A stretch of 64,000 nucleotides of DNA from Aliihoeflea sp052435735 (lineage in GTDB: Bacteria > Pseudomonadota > Alphaproteobacteria > Rhizobiales > Rhizobiaceae), in NCBI GenBank assembly GCA_052435735.1, contig JBQVNB010000009.1, positions 85,363 to 149,362 of the forward strand, given 5' to 3'. The notes beneath the pieces are model-generated. The model did no database searches. It was not told the DNA's origin and worked only from the letters and a program-made list of their open reading frames with translations. Positions 28,360-36,432 of this stretch are shown here, piece after piece. Numbering within the stretch: the first letter of the stretch is position 1; each line of letters begins with the position of its first letter. The position numbers and the translations under genes are program-made.

Positions 28360-28937
28360 CAGGAAGCGGCTCCGAATTCGGTGATCAGCGCGTCGATGTC
28401 GGGGCGCGGGCGCTCGAACGCCTCGCCGTCGAAGGAGCCGATATGGACGAAGCCGATGACGCGCTCCTCCGGCTTGAGGCCAAGAATCGCCCTGCCCTCA
28501 TCGACATCCGAATACCAGTTGGTGATCCAGTTCGCGCCATAGCCCATGGCGCTCGCGGCGACGAGGAGGTTCATCGCGACGGCGCCGCCCGACAGGAACA
28601 TCTCCCATTGCGGAATCTTCGGATTGTCGCGCGGCACGTGAACGACGCCGATGACGAGCGGCGCGCGCGAAAAGCGCGTGCGCTCCTGCTCGCGGCGGGC
28701 ATCGATGAGCGGGCCTTCGCGCCTTTCGGCGAGTTCCGCAAGCTTTTCACCGACGCGTTCCCGCGCTTCGCCACGATAGACGATGAACCGCCAGGGCGCC
28801 AGCCGGCCATGATCAGGCACGCGCGCGGCGATGGTCAGGAGCGTACGGATTTCGTCGTCGGAGGGCCCGGGCGCGTGCAACTCTGCAATGGGGGCGGACT
28901 TCCTGTTGAGAAGGAATTCGATCGTCGAAGACGTCAA
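28359..28937 (-). CDS. Nitroreductase family protein
   Basis: About 192 residues from a TTG with GGAAGAGGA eight bases ahead; a GTG at 28991 would add 18 residues but lacks a ribosome site. FMN-binding nitroreductase features: RKSAPIAEL near the start, IAARVPDHGRLAPWRFIVY and the late GYGANWIT segment. Compact, YdjA-like form. Substrate unknown. Co-transcribed with the flavin reductase gene. Confidence 0.87.
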   Translation of the reverse strand: MTSSTIEFLLNRKSAPIAELHAPGPSDDEIRTLLTIAARVPDHGRLAPWRFIVYRGEARERVGEKLAELAERREGPLIDARREQERTRFSRAPLVIGVVHVPRDNPKIPQWEMFLSGGAVAMNLLVAASAMGYGANWITNWYSDVDEGRAILGLKPEERVIGFVHIGSFDGEAFERPRPDIDALITEFGAAS

Positions 28938-29089
28938 ATCTGGATTTCCTCTTCCAAGGGATTGAATTGGCGGGAAGAACGGCGATCGCACGGTGAACGA
29001 ACGGGCGCGTCGGCGCTGTCTGGAGCCTTGAAATTGCCACCGGTTTCGGGTTCAACGCAAGGCATGTTTCCCGTGCCAGACCGTTCACA

Positions 29090-30226
29090 ATGCGACTGAT
29101 CCGCGCCGTCCTTCTCGCCTCGCTGGCAGGTGCCCTGCCGGCGCAGGCGCAGGATGGTGGACCCGGTGGCCTTGGGGGCGGGTTCGGTGGCGGACCCGGT
29201 CCTGGCCGCAATCTGGGTTTCGGAGCGCCGAGCGGCGGCATGCCGCGGCTCGAAATTCCCGGCGCGACGACACCGCCACCTCTTTCGCTGCCCCCGATCC
29301 AGTCGCAACCCGACGGCGGCGTCGGCGCGCTGCCGCAGATCCAGCTCCCCTCACCCTTGCCGCAGATCGAACTGCCCGGCATCACCGGATACGCCGCGCC
29401 ATCGATCGGAGTACCGCTCGCCATGCCCGGCGCCGGATCGCTCACCTTGTCGGCCCGACTGACGGGAGAGGGTTCGGAGATCGAACGCGGCATGGTCTGG
29501 CGCGTCTTCCGGCCGGAACCGGGCCCGGACGGGCGCCTGCCGCTGATCGCGACCGCGCAGGGCGGCACCAGCAATTTCCAGCTCGATCCGGGCAGCTACC
29601 TCGTCCATGCGACGTTCGGCCGGGCGGGCGCCACGAAGCGCATCACCCTCGGCCCCAATGCACGCGACGAGCAGTTCGTGCTCGACGCAGGCGGGCTGAA
29701 GCTCGACGCCGTGCTCTCGGGTGGTGCCGGCATTCCGCCCGACAAACTGCGTTTCTCGATCTATGAAGGCGCCGGCGACGCGGCGGGCGAGCGTGCGCTG
29801 ATCGTGCCGAATGTCAGCCCCAAGGCCGTCGTGCGTCTCAACAGCGGCACCTACCACGTCGTCTCGACCTACGGGAACGTCAATGCCGTGATCCGCTCCG
29901 ACATCCGCGTCGAGGCCGGCCAGTTGACCGAGGCGACCGTCGAGCACAAGGCGGCCGAGATTACCATGAAGCTGGTGCGCGAGGCGGGCGGCGAGGCAAT
30001 CGCCGACACGTCCTGGGCGGTGCTGACCGATTCGGGCGACATCGTGCGCGAAAGCGTCGGCGCATTCGCCTCGATGGTGCTCGCGGAAGGCGAGTATGTC
30101 GCCGTCGCGCGCAACCGCGAACGCCTTTACCAGCGCGAATTCAGGGTCGTCGCCGGCCGCAACAGCGATGTCGAGGTCATCGCCGACGAAAATGGCGGCG
30201 AGCGGATCGACGCTTCCGGCGATTAG
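29090..30226 (+). CDS. Exported protein with low-complexity Gly/Pro N-terminal region
   Basis: 378 residues. Signal peptide MRLIRAVLLASLAGALPAQA. Residues 22-45 are glycine-rich and 55-115 proline-rich with the repeat LPQIxLP, followed by an all-beta region (about 120-370) made of repeated strands such as LDPGSYLVHATFG, LNSGTYHVVSTYG and LAEGEYVAVARN. That L-x-x-G-x-Y spacing occurs at least three times and suggests tandem beta-sandwich modules. Likely periplasmic or outer-membrane associated. No family recognised with confidence. Stop shared in TTAG with the convergent acyltransferase. Confidence 0.7.
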   Translation: MRLIRAVLLASLAGALPAQAQDGGPGGLGGGFGGGPGPGRNLGFGAPSGGMPRLEIPGATTPPPLSLPPIQSQPDGGVGALPQIQLPSPLPQIELPGITGYAAPSIGVPLAMPGAGSLTLSARLTGEGSEIERGMVWRVFRPEPGPDGRLPLIATAQGGTSNFQLDPGSYLVHATFGRAGATKRITLGPNARDEQFVLDAGGLKLDAVLSGGAGIPPDKLRFSIYEGAGDAAGERALIVPNVSPKAVVRLNSGTYHVVSTYGNVNAVIRSDIRVEAGQLTEATVEHKAAEITMKLVREAGGEAIADTSWAVLTDSGDIVRESVGAFASMVLAEGEYVAVARNRERLYQREFRVVAGRNSDVEVIADENGGERIDASGD

Positions 30227-31101
30227 CCGATCGAGAGATCGCCGATGGCGGCCGGCACTCCTTGGCGGAATCGGCGGTCGGTGGCGAGGTCGAAAACCGC
30301 CCGGTACATCCGTTCAAGGACCGCCTTGCGCTCGCGATCGAATTCGTCGGCGTGAATGACGGGGCCGATCCGCACGTCCATCGGGCGGCCGGCGCGCTTC
30401 GTGAACTCCGGGATCAAAAGCGCGGTCCGCAGCGTCATCGAAAAACGGCTCGCAAGGTGAAACCAGCGGCTGTTCTGGCCCGCGAAATGCAGCGGCACGA
30501 CCGATGCGCGCGCATCGCGAACCAACCGGGCCGGGAACATCTTCCATTCCAGATCGCTCGCCTTCCCGACGATCCGCGTCGCGGTGGCGACGCCGCCTGC
30601 CGGGAAGACCACGATGGTGACGCCCTCCTTGAGGAGACGCAGCGCCTCGTTGCGCACGGCCAGATTGGCGGCGACCGCCTCGCGGGTTTCGGAGAAGTCG
30701 ATCGGCAACGCGTAGGGCGCCATCTCCGAAATCCGCATCAGATCCTTGTGGATCATCACGCGGAACGGCCGACCGAGCCGCTCGGCAAGTGCGAGAATGG
30801 CGATGCCATCGGCAATGCCGAACGGGTGGTTGGCGACCATGACCAGCGGCGTGTCGGGCAGGCGCGCCGGCGGCCAGATGCCTTCGATGCGAAGTTCGAT
30901 CCCGACCATGCGCAGCATGGTGGAGAAGAGGTCGACACCGCCCGGCGCGACGTCGCGGCGCCAAATGTCGTAGAGCGCGGCGAAGCGGTCGCGCCCCGAC
31001 AGGCTCTCGATGCGCTCGATCAGGAAACGCTGCAGCCAGCGGTGGCCTTCATTGGCGTAAGTCAGTTCGGGAAAGAGGCGCTGGCGGCGGATCGCGATCA
31101 T
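30223..31101 (-). CDS. PlsC-like acyltransferase
   Basis: 292 residues from the ATG at 31101; the frame runs upstream through the thrS terminator hairpin to a TTG, which I reject. Acyltransferase block I is NHPFGIADG (the H-x4-D motif), and a later FPAGGVA corresponds to block III. It has no clear membrane helix. It resembles the GNPAT/glycerol-acyltransferase branch and probably transfers an acyl group in phospholipid or ornithine-lipid synthesis. Confidence 0.83.
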   Translation of the reverse strand: MIAIRRQRLFPELTYANEGHRWLQRFLIERIESLSGRDRFAALYDIWRRDVAPGGVDLFSTMLRMVGIELRIEGIWPPARLPDTPLVMVANHPFGIADGIAILALAERLGRPFRVMIHKDLMRISEMAPYALPIDFSETREAVAANLAVRNEALRLLKEGVTIVVFPAGGVATATRIVGKASDLEWKMFPARLVRDARASVVPLHFAGQNSRWFHLASRFSMTLRTALLIPEFTKRAGRPMDVRIGPVIHADEFDRERKAVLERMYRAVFDLATDRRFRQGVPAAIGDLSIG

Positions 31102-31137
31102 GAGGCGAAGTGTCGCCCAACGCCATGACAGCCATGT

Positions 31138-31162
31138 GAAAAGGGGCGGCTGACGCCGCCCC
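31138..31162 (-). terminator. Intrinsic terminator of thrS
   Basis: Minus-strand stem GGGGCGGC / GCCGCCCC (8 bp, loop GTCA) followed by TTTTC, 8 bases past the thrS stop. The U-tract is short, so read-through into the acyltransferase gene is possible. Confidence 0.65.
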
Positions 31163-31170
31163 AAGTTCGA

Positions 31171-33144
31171 TCAGTTTGCGGATGCCAGCCGCTTCAGGTC
31201 CGGCGCGATCGCTTCCTGCCGCAACTGCTCCAGCGCATCGGCCAGCGACAGCGATTGCTGGTCGCGCGAGCCGAGGCGGCGCATGTTGACCGTCGCCTCT
31301 TCCGCCTCGCGCTTGCCGCAGACGAGAATGACCGGGACCTTGGCCATCGAGTGCTCGCGGACCTTGTAGTTGATCTTCTCGTTGCGCAAATCCGGTTCGG
31401 CATGGATGCCGGCAGCCTTGAGCTTCGCGACGACCGAGTTTGCGTAATCGTCGGCGTCGGAGGTGATCGTCGCGACGACGACCTGCACCGGCGCGAACCA
31501 GAGCGGGAAGTGACCGGCGAAGTTCTCGATTAGGATACCGAGGAAGCGTTCCATGGAGCCGCAGATGGCGCGGTGGATCATTACCGGCTGCTTCTTTTCC
31601 GAATCCTTGTCGATGTAGAAGGCGCCGAAGCGTTCCGGCAGGTTGAAGTCGACCTGCGTCGTGCCGCACTGCCATTCGCGGCCGATCGCATCGCGCAGCG
31701 TATATTCGAACTTCGGCCCGTAGAACGCGCCCTCGCCCGGCAGGATGCCGGTCTTGATGCGCCCGCCCGACTGGGCCTCGATCTGCTTCAGGACGTCCAT
31801 CATGACGGATTCGGCGCGATCCCAAAGCGCGTCGGAGCCGACCCGCTTTTCCGGCCGTGTCGAGAGCTTGACGACGATCTCGTCGAAGCCGAAATCCTCG
31901 TAGACCGAGAGGATCAGATCATTGATCTTCAGGCACTCGGCCGCCATCTGCTCGTCGGTGCAGAAGATGTGCGCATCGTCCTGCGTGAAGCCGCGAACGC
32001 GCATCAAACCATGCAGCGCGCCGGATGGCTCATAACGATGGACGGTTCCGAATTCTGCAAGGCGGATCGGCAGTTCTCGGTAGGACTTCAAGCCGTGCTT
32101 GAAGATCTGGACGTGGCCCGGACAGTTCATCGGCTTCAGGGCGAAGACGCGCTGGTCCTCGGCCTTCGGGTCTGCCGACTGCACGGCGAACATGTTCTCC
32201 TTGTACCAGCCCCAGTGACCCGACGTCTGCCAGAGCGAGGAATCGAGCACCTGCGGCGCATTGACCTCGTCATAGTCGCCTTCGAGCCGGCGGCGCATAT
32301 AGGCCGTCAGCTTCTGGAACATCCGCCAGCCCTTCGCGTGCCAGAAGGCGACGCCCGGGCCTTCCTCCTGGAAATGGAAAAGGTCCATCTCGCGCCCAAG
32401 CCGGCGATGATCGCGCTTCTCGGCTTCCTCCAGCATGTGGAGATACGCGTCGAGCTCGGCCTGCTCGGCCCATGCCGTTCCGTAGATGCGCGTCAGCATC
32501 GGGTTGTTGGAATCGCCGCGCCAGTAGGCGCCGGCGACCTTCATTAGCTTGAAGGCATTGCCGACCTGGCCTGTCGAGGCCATGTGCGGCCCGCGGCAGA
32601 GGTCAAACCAGTCGCCCTGCGCATAAATCTTCAAATCCTGGTCCGCGGGGATCGCGTCAATCAGCTCGACCTTGTAGGCCTCGCCCTTGTCGGCGAAGAC
32701 CTGCCGCGCCTTGTCACGCGTCCAGACTTCTCTGGTGAAGGGTTTGTTGCGGCCGATAATCTCGCGCATCTTCTTCTCGATGACCGGCAGATCGTCGAGC
32801 GTGAAGGGCGTGTCGCGGGCGAAGTCATAGTAGAAGCCGTTCTCGATGACCGGGCCGATGGTGACCTGCGTGCCCGGCCAAAGCTCCTGCACCGCCTCCG
32901 CGAGCACATGGGCGGCGTCGTGGCGGATCAGCTCCAGCGCGCGCGGATCGTTGCGCGTGATGATCTCGACCGCGCCGTCGGCGCCGAGCGGCTCGGACAG
33001 GTCGCGCACCTGGCCGTCGATCGCATAGGCGACCGCCTTCTTGGCAAGCGACCTGGAGATGGAGTTTGCGAGATCGGCCCCCGTCGCCGCGGCGTCGTGC
33101 GCGCGAACGGAACCATCGGGAAATGTCAGGGAGACTTCAGGCAT
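31171..33144 (-). CDS. thrS: Threonyl-tRNA synthetase
   Basis: 657 residues. Order: TGS domain (1-60), editing domain with HDAAHVLAEAV and the distal DLCRGPH, class II catalytic core with MNCPGHVQIF (zinc cysteine) and FTQDDAHIFC, and an anticodon-binding domain (VQVVVATI onward). All editing residues H-x3-H and C-x3-H are kept, so misacylated Ser-tRNA-Thr should be cleared. No T-box or similar leader is seen upstream. Confidence 0.97.
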   Translation of the reverse strand: MPEVSLTFPDGSVRAHDAAATGADLANSISRSLAKKAVAYAIDGQVRDLSEPLGADGAVEIITRNDPRALELIRHDAAHVLAEAVQELWPGTQVTIGPVIENGFYYDFARDTPFTLDDLPVIEKKMREIIGRNKPFTREVWTRDKARQVFADKGEAYKVELIDAIPADQDLKIYAQGDWFDLCRGPHMASTGQVGNAFKLMKVAGAYWRGDSNNPMLTRIYGTAWAEQAELDAYLHMLEEAEKRDHRRLGREMDLFHFQEEGPGVAFWHAKGWRMFQKLTAYMRRRLEGDYDEVNAPQVLDSSLWQTSGHWGWYKENMFAVQSADPKAEDQRVFALKPMNCPGHVQIFKHGLKSYRELPIRLAEFGTVHRYEPSGALHGLMRVRGFTQDDAHIFCTDEQMAAECLKINDLILSVYEDFGFDEIVVKLSTRPEKRVGSDALWDRAESVMMDVLKQIEAQSGGRIKTGILPGEGAFYGPKFEYTLRDAIGREWQCGTTQVDFNLPERFGAFYIDKDSEKKQPVMIHRAICGSMERFLGILIENFAGHFPLWFAPVQVVVATITSDADDYANSVVAKLKAAGIHAEPDLRNEKINYKVREHSMAKVPVILVCGKREAEEATVNMRRLGSRDQQSLSLADALEQLRQEAIAPDLKRLASAN

Positions 33145-33230
33145 GGAATGCTTCCTATCCAGTCCTGCAAACGAGCGCAGGTGGTTGTCGATGTCCGCGC
33201 GTTTAGCCGATCAATCGGACGCGGACAAGG

Positions 33231-33569
33231 TCAGGCGGCGCCACTCTTGCGGCTGACGCGCCAAAGACGCCACGGCGCATACCATGCCTGATCGCGGTCG
33301 AGCCGTTCGGGCACGAGATCGATGCCGTGGGTGCCGCCCGGACCGCAGCGCATGACGCGAAAGAGCCCTATGAACCCGCCGCGCCACAAGCCATGCCGCG
33401 CGATGGCCTCATAGGCGAATTCCGAACAGGTCGGATAATGCCGGCACGAATTGCCGACGAAACCGGAGAGCGTGAGCTGGTAGAGGCGAACGAACCCGGT
33501 GCCGAAGACCCGCCCCGGCGTGTGCGGCCAGGCGCCGGACCAGTTCCGGGTCTTGGGCAAGTCGGCCAC
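33231..33569 (-). CDS. yidD: Membrane protein insertion efficiency factor YidD
   Basis: 112 residues with the family signatures CRHYPTCSEFAYEAIARHG and MRCGPGGTHGIDLVP. Thought to assist YidC-mediated insertion at the inner membrane. Here it is not next to rpmH-rnpA-yidC but follows the IscU-like gene by 5 bases, an arrangement seen in rhizobia. The N-terminal about 30 residues precede the usual family start. Confidence 0.92.
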   Translation of the reverse strand: MADLPKTRNWSGAWPHTPGRVFGTGFVRLYQLTLSGFVGNSCRHYPTCSEFAYEAIARHGLWRGGFIGLFRVMRCGPGGTHGIDLVPERLDRDQAWYAPWRLWRVSRKSGAA

Positions 33570-33574
33570 GAAGG

Positions 33575-34021
33575 CTACGCCGCCTGTCCGGCGCGCTTCT
33601 TCTCGATCTGGTCGATGGCGTCGATGACGGCGTCGAAGGTGAGCATGGTCGAAGCGTGGCGGGCCTTGTAGTCGCGGACGGGCTCGAGATAGCGCAGGTC
33701 GGCGAAGCGGCCTTCGGGCGGCGTGCCGTTTTCCTTGAGCATGCGACGCATCGTCTCGCGCACGGAGCGCAATTCGTCGGCGCGGGCGCCGACGACGTGG
33801 CGAGCCATGATGGAGGAGGATGCCTGCCCGAGCGCGCAGGCCTTCACCTCATGGGCAAAATCGATCACTTCGTCGCCTTCCATCCGCAGATCGATGGTGA
33901 CGGTGGAGCCGCAGAGCTTGGAATGGGCGGTCGCGCTCGCGTCCGGGTCGGACAGGCGGCCGAGCCGTTCGGTGTTGCCCGCAAACCCCAGGATTTTCGC
34001 GTTGTAGACGTCGTCGATCAT
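33575..34021 (-). CDS. IscU/SufU-like iron-sulphur scaffold protein, third cysteine absent
   Basis: 148 residues from the ATG opening MIDDVYNAKILGFAG. Conserved C37 in SKLCGST and C62 in VKACALGQASSS match the first two scaffold cysteines. At the third position, where IscU has H-C-S-x-L, this protein reads H122-A123-S-T-M-L, so the cysteine that takes sulphur in IscU is an alanine. It may be a divergent NifU-like protein with another role. Upstream partner of yidD. Confidence 0.85.
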   Translation of the reverse strand: MIDDVYNAKILGFAGNTERLGRLSDPDASATAHSKLCGSTVTIDLRMEGDEVIDFAHEVKACALGQASSSIMARHVVGARADELRSVRETMRRMLKENGTPPEGRFADLRYLEPVRDYKARHASTMLTFDAVIDAIDQIEKKRAGQAA

Positions 34022-34262
34022 CGCAGTTTCCAGCTCCTGCGGCGCGGCTGAACAAACCGTCGCCGCTGCCATGCCTTTTCATCGGCCGATAGGCGAATAT
34101 ATAGTGGTTGTGCGATCGACCCGACAAGCCGTGCGGGCGAAAGAGGGTTGGCCGCATGCACGCCATTTCGGACCGACGGCAGGATCTGCCAAAAATTCCG
34201 GGAAAGGCTGTGGTCCGTTCAACTCGTTCCTCCGTAGAGGGGAACTACGGGAGACGCCTTTC

Positions 34263-34904
34263 ATGGACGCAATTGTGAAATCATTCCCCAACCGTGCCGA
34301 CGCCGATACGACCCTCGAACAGCAGCCGCGCCCGACACAGGTCGAAGTCGAAGCGGCGGTGCGCGTCCTCCTGCGCTGGACCGGAGACAATCCGGACCGC
34401 GAAGGGCTGGTCGATACGCCTAAACGCGTGGCTAAAGCCTATCGGGAAATGTTTTCCGGCTACGATCAGGACCCGTTCGAAGAACTGGGCCGCACTTTCG
34501 AGGAAGTTGCGGGCTATGACGATCTCGTCCTGATCCGCGACATTCCGTTTCACTCGCACTGCGAGCACCACATGGTGCCGATCATCGGCAAGGCCCATGT
34601 CGGCTATCTGCCGGACGGCAAGGTCGTCGGCCTTTCGAAGATCGCGCGGGTCGTCGATATCTTCGCACACCGCCTGCAGACGCAGGAGGCGATGACGGCG
34701 CAGATCGCAGGCGTGATCCAGGACGCATTGACGCCCCGCGGCGTGGCCGTCGTGATCGAGGCCGAGCACATGTGCATGGCGATGCGCGGCATCAAGAAAT
34801 CGGGGTCAAGCACCATGACGTCGACTTTCACCGGTGCGTTCCGCGACCATCCCGAAGAGCAGGCACGCTTCCTGATGTCGCTGCGCGACTTCCGCGCTCC
34901 CTGA
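34263..34904 (+). CDS. folE: GTP cyclohydrolase I
   Basis: 213 residues. Makes dihydroneopterin triphosphate, the first step of folate synthesis. Zinc ligands C100 and H103 in HSHCEHHMVP and C171 in EAEHMCMAMRG; KIARVVDIFAHRLQTQE forms the GTP-binding part. The N-terminal 25 residues are variable. A small hairpin CCGTAG / CTACGG at about 34231-34249 overlaps the purine-rich ribosome-binding region. Confidence 0.96.
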   Translation: MDAIVKSFPNRADADTTLEQQPRPTQVEVEAAVRVLLRWTGDNPDREGLVDTPKRVAKAYREMFSGYDQDPFEELGRTFEEVAGYDDLVLIRDIPFHSHCEHHMVPIIGKAHVGYLPDGKVVGLSKIARVVDIFAHRLQTQEAMTAQIAGVIQDALTPRGVAVVIEAEHMCMAMRGIKKSGSSTMTSTFTGAFRDHPEEQARFLMSLRDFRAP

Positions 34905-34921
34905 CAGGCTTTCATCCGCGA

Positions 34922-35371
34922 ATGACCGACATGCAATTTCAACCGCCCTCGACATCCAAGGCGGCGCTCGAAGAGGGCGACGCCTTCACGCCGCGCTTCG
35001 ACGCTGCCGGCCTGATCACCGCCGTCGTGACCGATGCGCATGAAGGCACGGTGCTGATGGTCGCGCACATGAATGCCGAGGCGCTGGCGCTGTCATTGGA
35101 GACGGGCATCGCGCATTACTGGTCACGCTCGCGCAACCAGCTCTGGAAGAAGGGCGAGACGTCCGGCAATTTGCAGACGATCGTCGAACTGCGGACGGAC
35201 TGCGACCAGGACGCGGTCTGGCTGCGCGTCGAGGTCGCCGGGCACGATGCGACCTGCCACACAGGGCGGCGTTCTTGCTTTTATCGCAGGGCCGAGGTGG
35301 CGGATGGCGGCGTTCGCCTCGTCATCGACGCAGCGCCGAAATTCGACCCCGGAACCATCTACACCAAATAG
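34922..35371 (+). CDS. hisI: Phosphoribosyl-AMP cyclohydrolase
   Basis: 149 residues; third step of histidine synthesis. Signatures: VLMVAHMNAEALALSLETG, ARYW-equivalent HYWSRSRNQLWKKGETSGN, the Mg site TDCDQDAVWL and zinc cysteines in HDATCHTGRRSCFYR. There is no fused HisE domain. It follows folE by 17 bases on the same strand. Confidence 0.95.
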   Translation: MTDMQFQPPSTSKAALEEGDAFTPRFDAAGLITAVVTDAHEGTVLMVAHMNAEALALSLETGIAHYWSRSRNQLWKKGETSGNLQTIVELRTDCDQDAVWLRVEVAGHDATCHTGRRSCFYRRAEVADGGVRLVIDAAPKFDPGTIYTK

Positions 35372-35454
35372 ACGATTGCTCTGGCGCATCGCTCGTCTTC
35401 ATCCTTCGGATACCATATCTTGTCAGTATGGCCCGATCTGAGATGGAGCAACCG

Positions 35455-36432
35455 ATGCTCGACTGGGCGTCCTTCATGAGCAAGCCGGAAGCAGGGGCAG
35501 CCCTGCCGTCCTCGCCCGAGATCAAGCTTCCGGAACGGCCGGAGCCGATGGGCGTCGCACTTGCGCTGGGCGGCGGCGCGGCGCGTGGCTGGGCGCATAT
35601 AGGTGTGCTGCGTGCGCTCGATGAAGCAGGCATTCGCATCAACATGATCGCCGGAACGTCGATCGGCGCGTTGGTCGGTGGCTGCTATCTTGCCGGCAAG
35701 CTGGACGAACTCGAAGACTTCGCACGCTCCTTGACCAAGCGCCGGATTTTCGGTCTGCTCGACTTCAATCTGCGCGGCTCCGGCCTTCTGGGCGGCATGC
35801 GGCTGACGGCGCGGATGCAGGAACATCTGGAAGGGCTGACCTTCGCCGACCTGCCGCGTCCTTTCGTCTGCGTCGCGGCGGAAATCCGCACCGGCCACGA
35901 AATCTGGCTGTCGAGCGGCTCGCTGATCACGGCGATGCGCGCGTCCTACGCCCTGCCCGGCGTGTTCGAGCCGGTCGTCTGCAACAAGCGCGTGCTGGTC
36001 GACGGCGCGCTGGTCAATCCCGTGCCGGTCTCCGTCTGCCGCGCGCACGAGCAGCCGCTCGTCGTTGCGGTCAACCTCCACTACGATCTGTTCGGGCGCG
36101 CCGCCGTCATCAAACATTCGGCCGACATGCCGGCGGATGGTGAAGAGATGGCCGACGGCAAGAAGACGCCGCTGATCGTCGACAAGGGCCCGCGCGACCG
36201 CGAGGCGCGGCTCGGCATCACCGGCGTCATGGTCGAGGCTTTCAACATCATCCAGGATCGGATTTCCCGCTCGCGCCTTGCCGGCGATCCGCCGGATCTG
36301 TCGCTGCAACCCAAGCTCGGCCATATCGGGCTGACGGAGTTTCACCGCGCCGACGAATTGATCAAGCTCGGCTACGACGCGACGCGCGCCCAGCTTGCCG
36401 AGTTGGACCGGCTGCAGAACGTGCTTGCCTAG
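35455..36432 (+). CDS. Patatin-like phospholipase (RssA/YchK type)
   Basis: 325 residues from the ATG at 35455, preferred because GGAG lies 7 bases ahead; ATGs at 35428 and 35443 are alternatives. Oxyanion motif GGGAARGWAHIG, nucleophile S69 in GTSIG, catalytic D183 in VDGALVNPV. A serine-aspartate dyad lipase, cytoplasmic. A C-terminal segment after residue 240 is family-typical. Its stop shares CTAG with recJ. Confidence 0.9.
   Translation: MLDWASFMSKPEAGAALPSSPEIKLPERPEPMGVALALGGGAARGWAHIGVLRALDEAGIRINMIAGTSIGALVGGCYLAGKLDELEDFARSLTKRRIFGLLDFNLRGSGLLGGMRLTARMQEHLEGLTFADLPRPFVCVAAEIRTGHEIWLSSGSLITAMRASYALPGVFEPVVCNKRVLVDGALVNPVPVSVCRAHEQPLVVAVNLHYDLFGRAAVIKHSADMPADGEEMADGKKTPLIVDKGPRDREARLGITGVMVEAFNIIQDRISRSRLAGDPPDLSLQPKLGHIGLTEFHRADELIKLGYDATRAQLAELDRLQNVLA

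Noticed and set aside
34022..34262. Riboswitch ahead of folE
   Set aside because: Only a small CCGTAG / CTACGG hairpin near the start codon is visible; no preQ1, THF or other aptamer core is seen.
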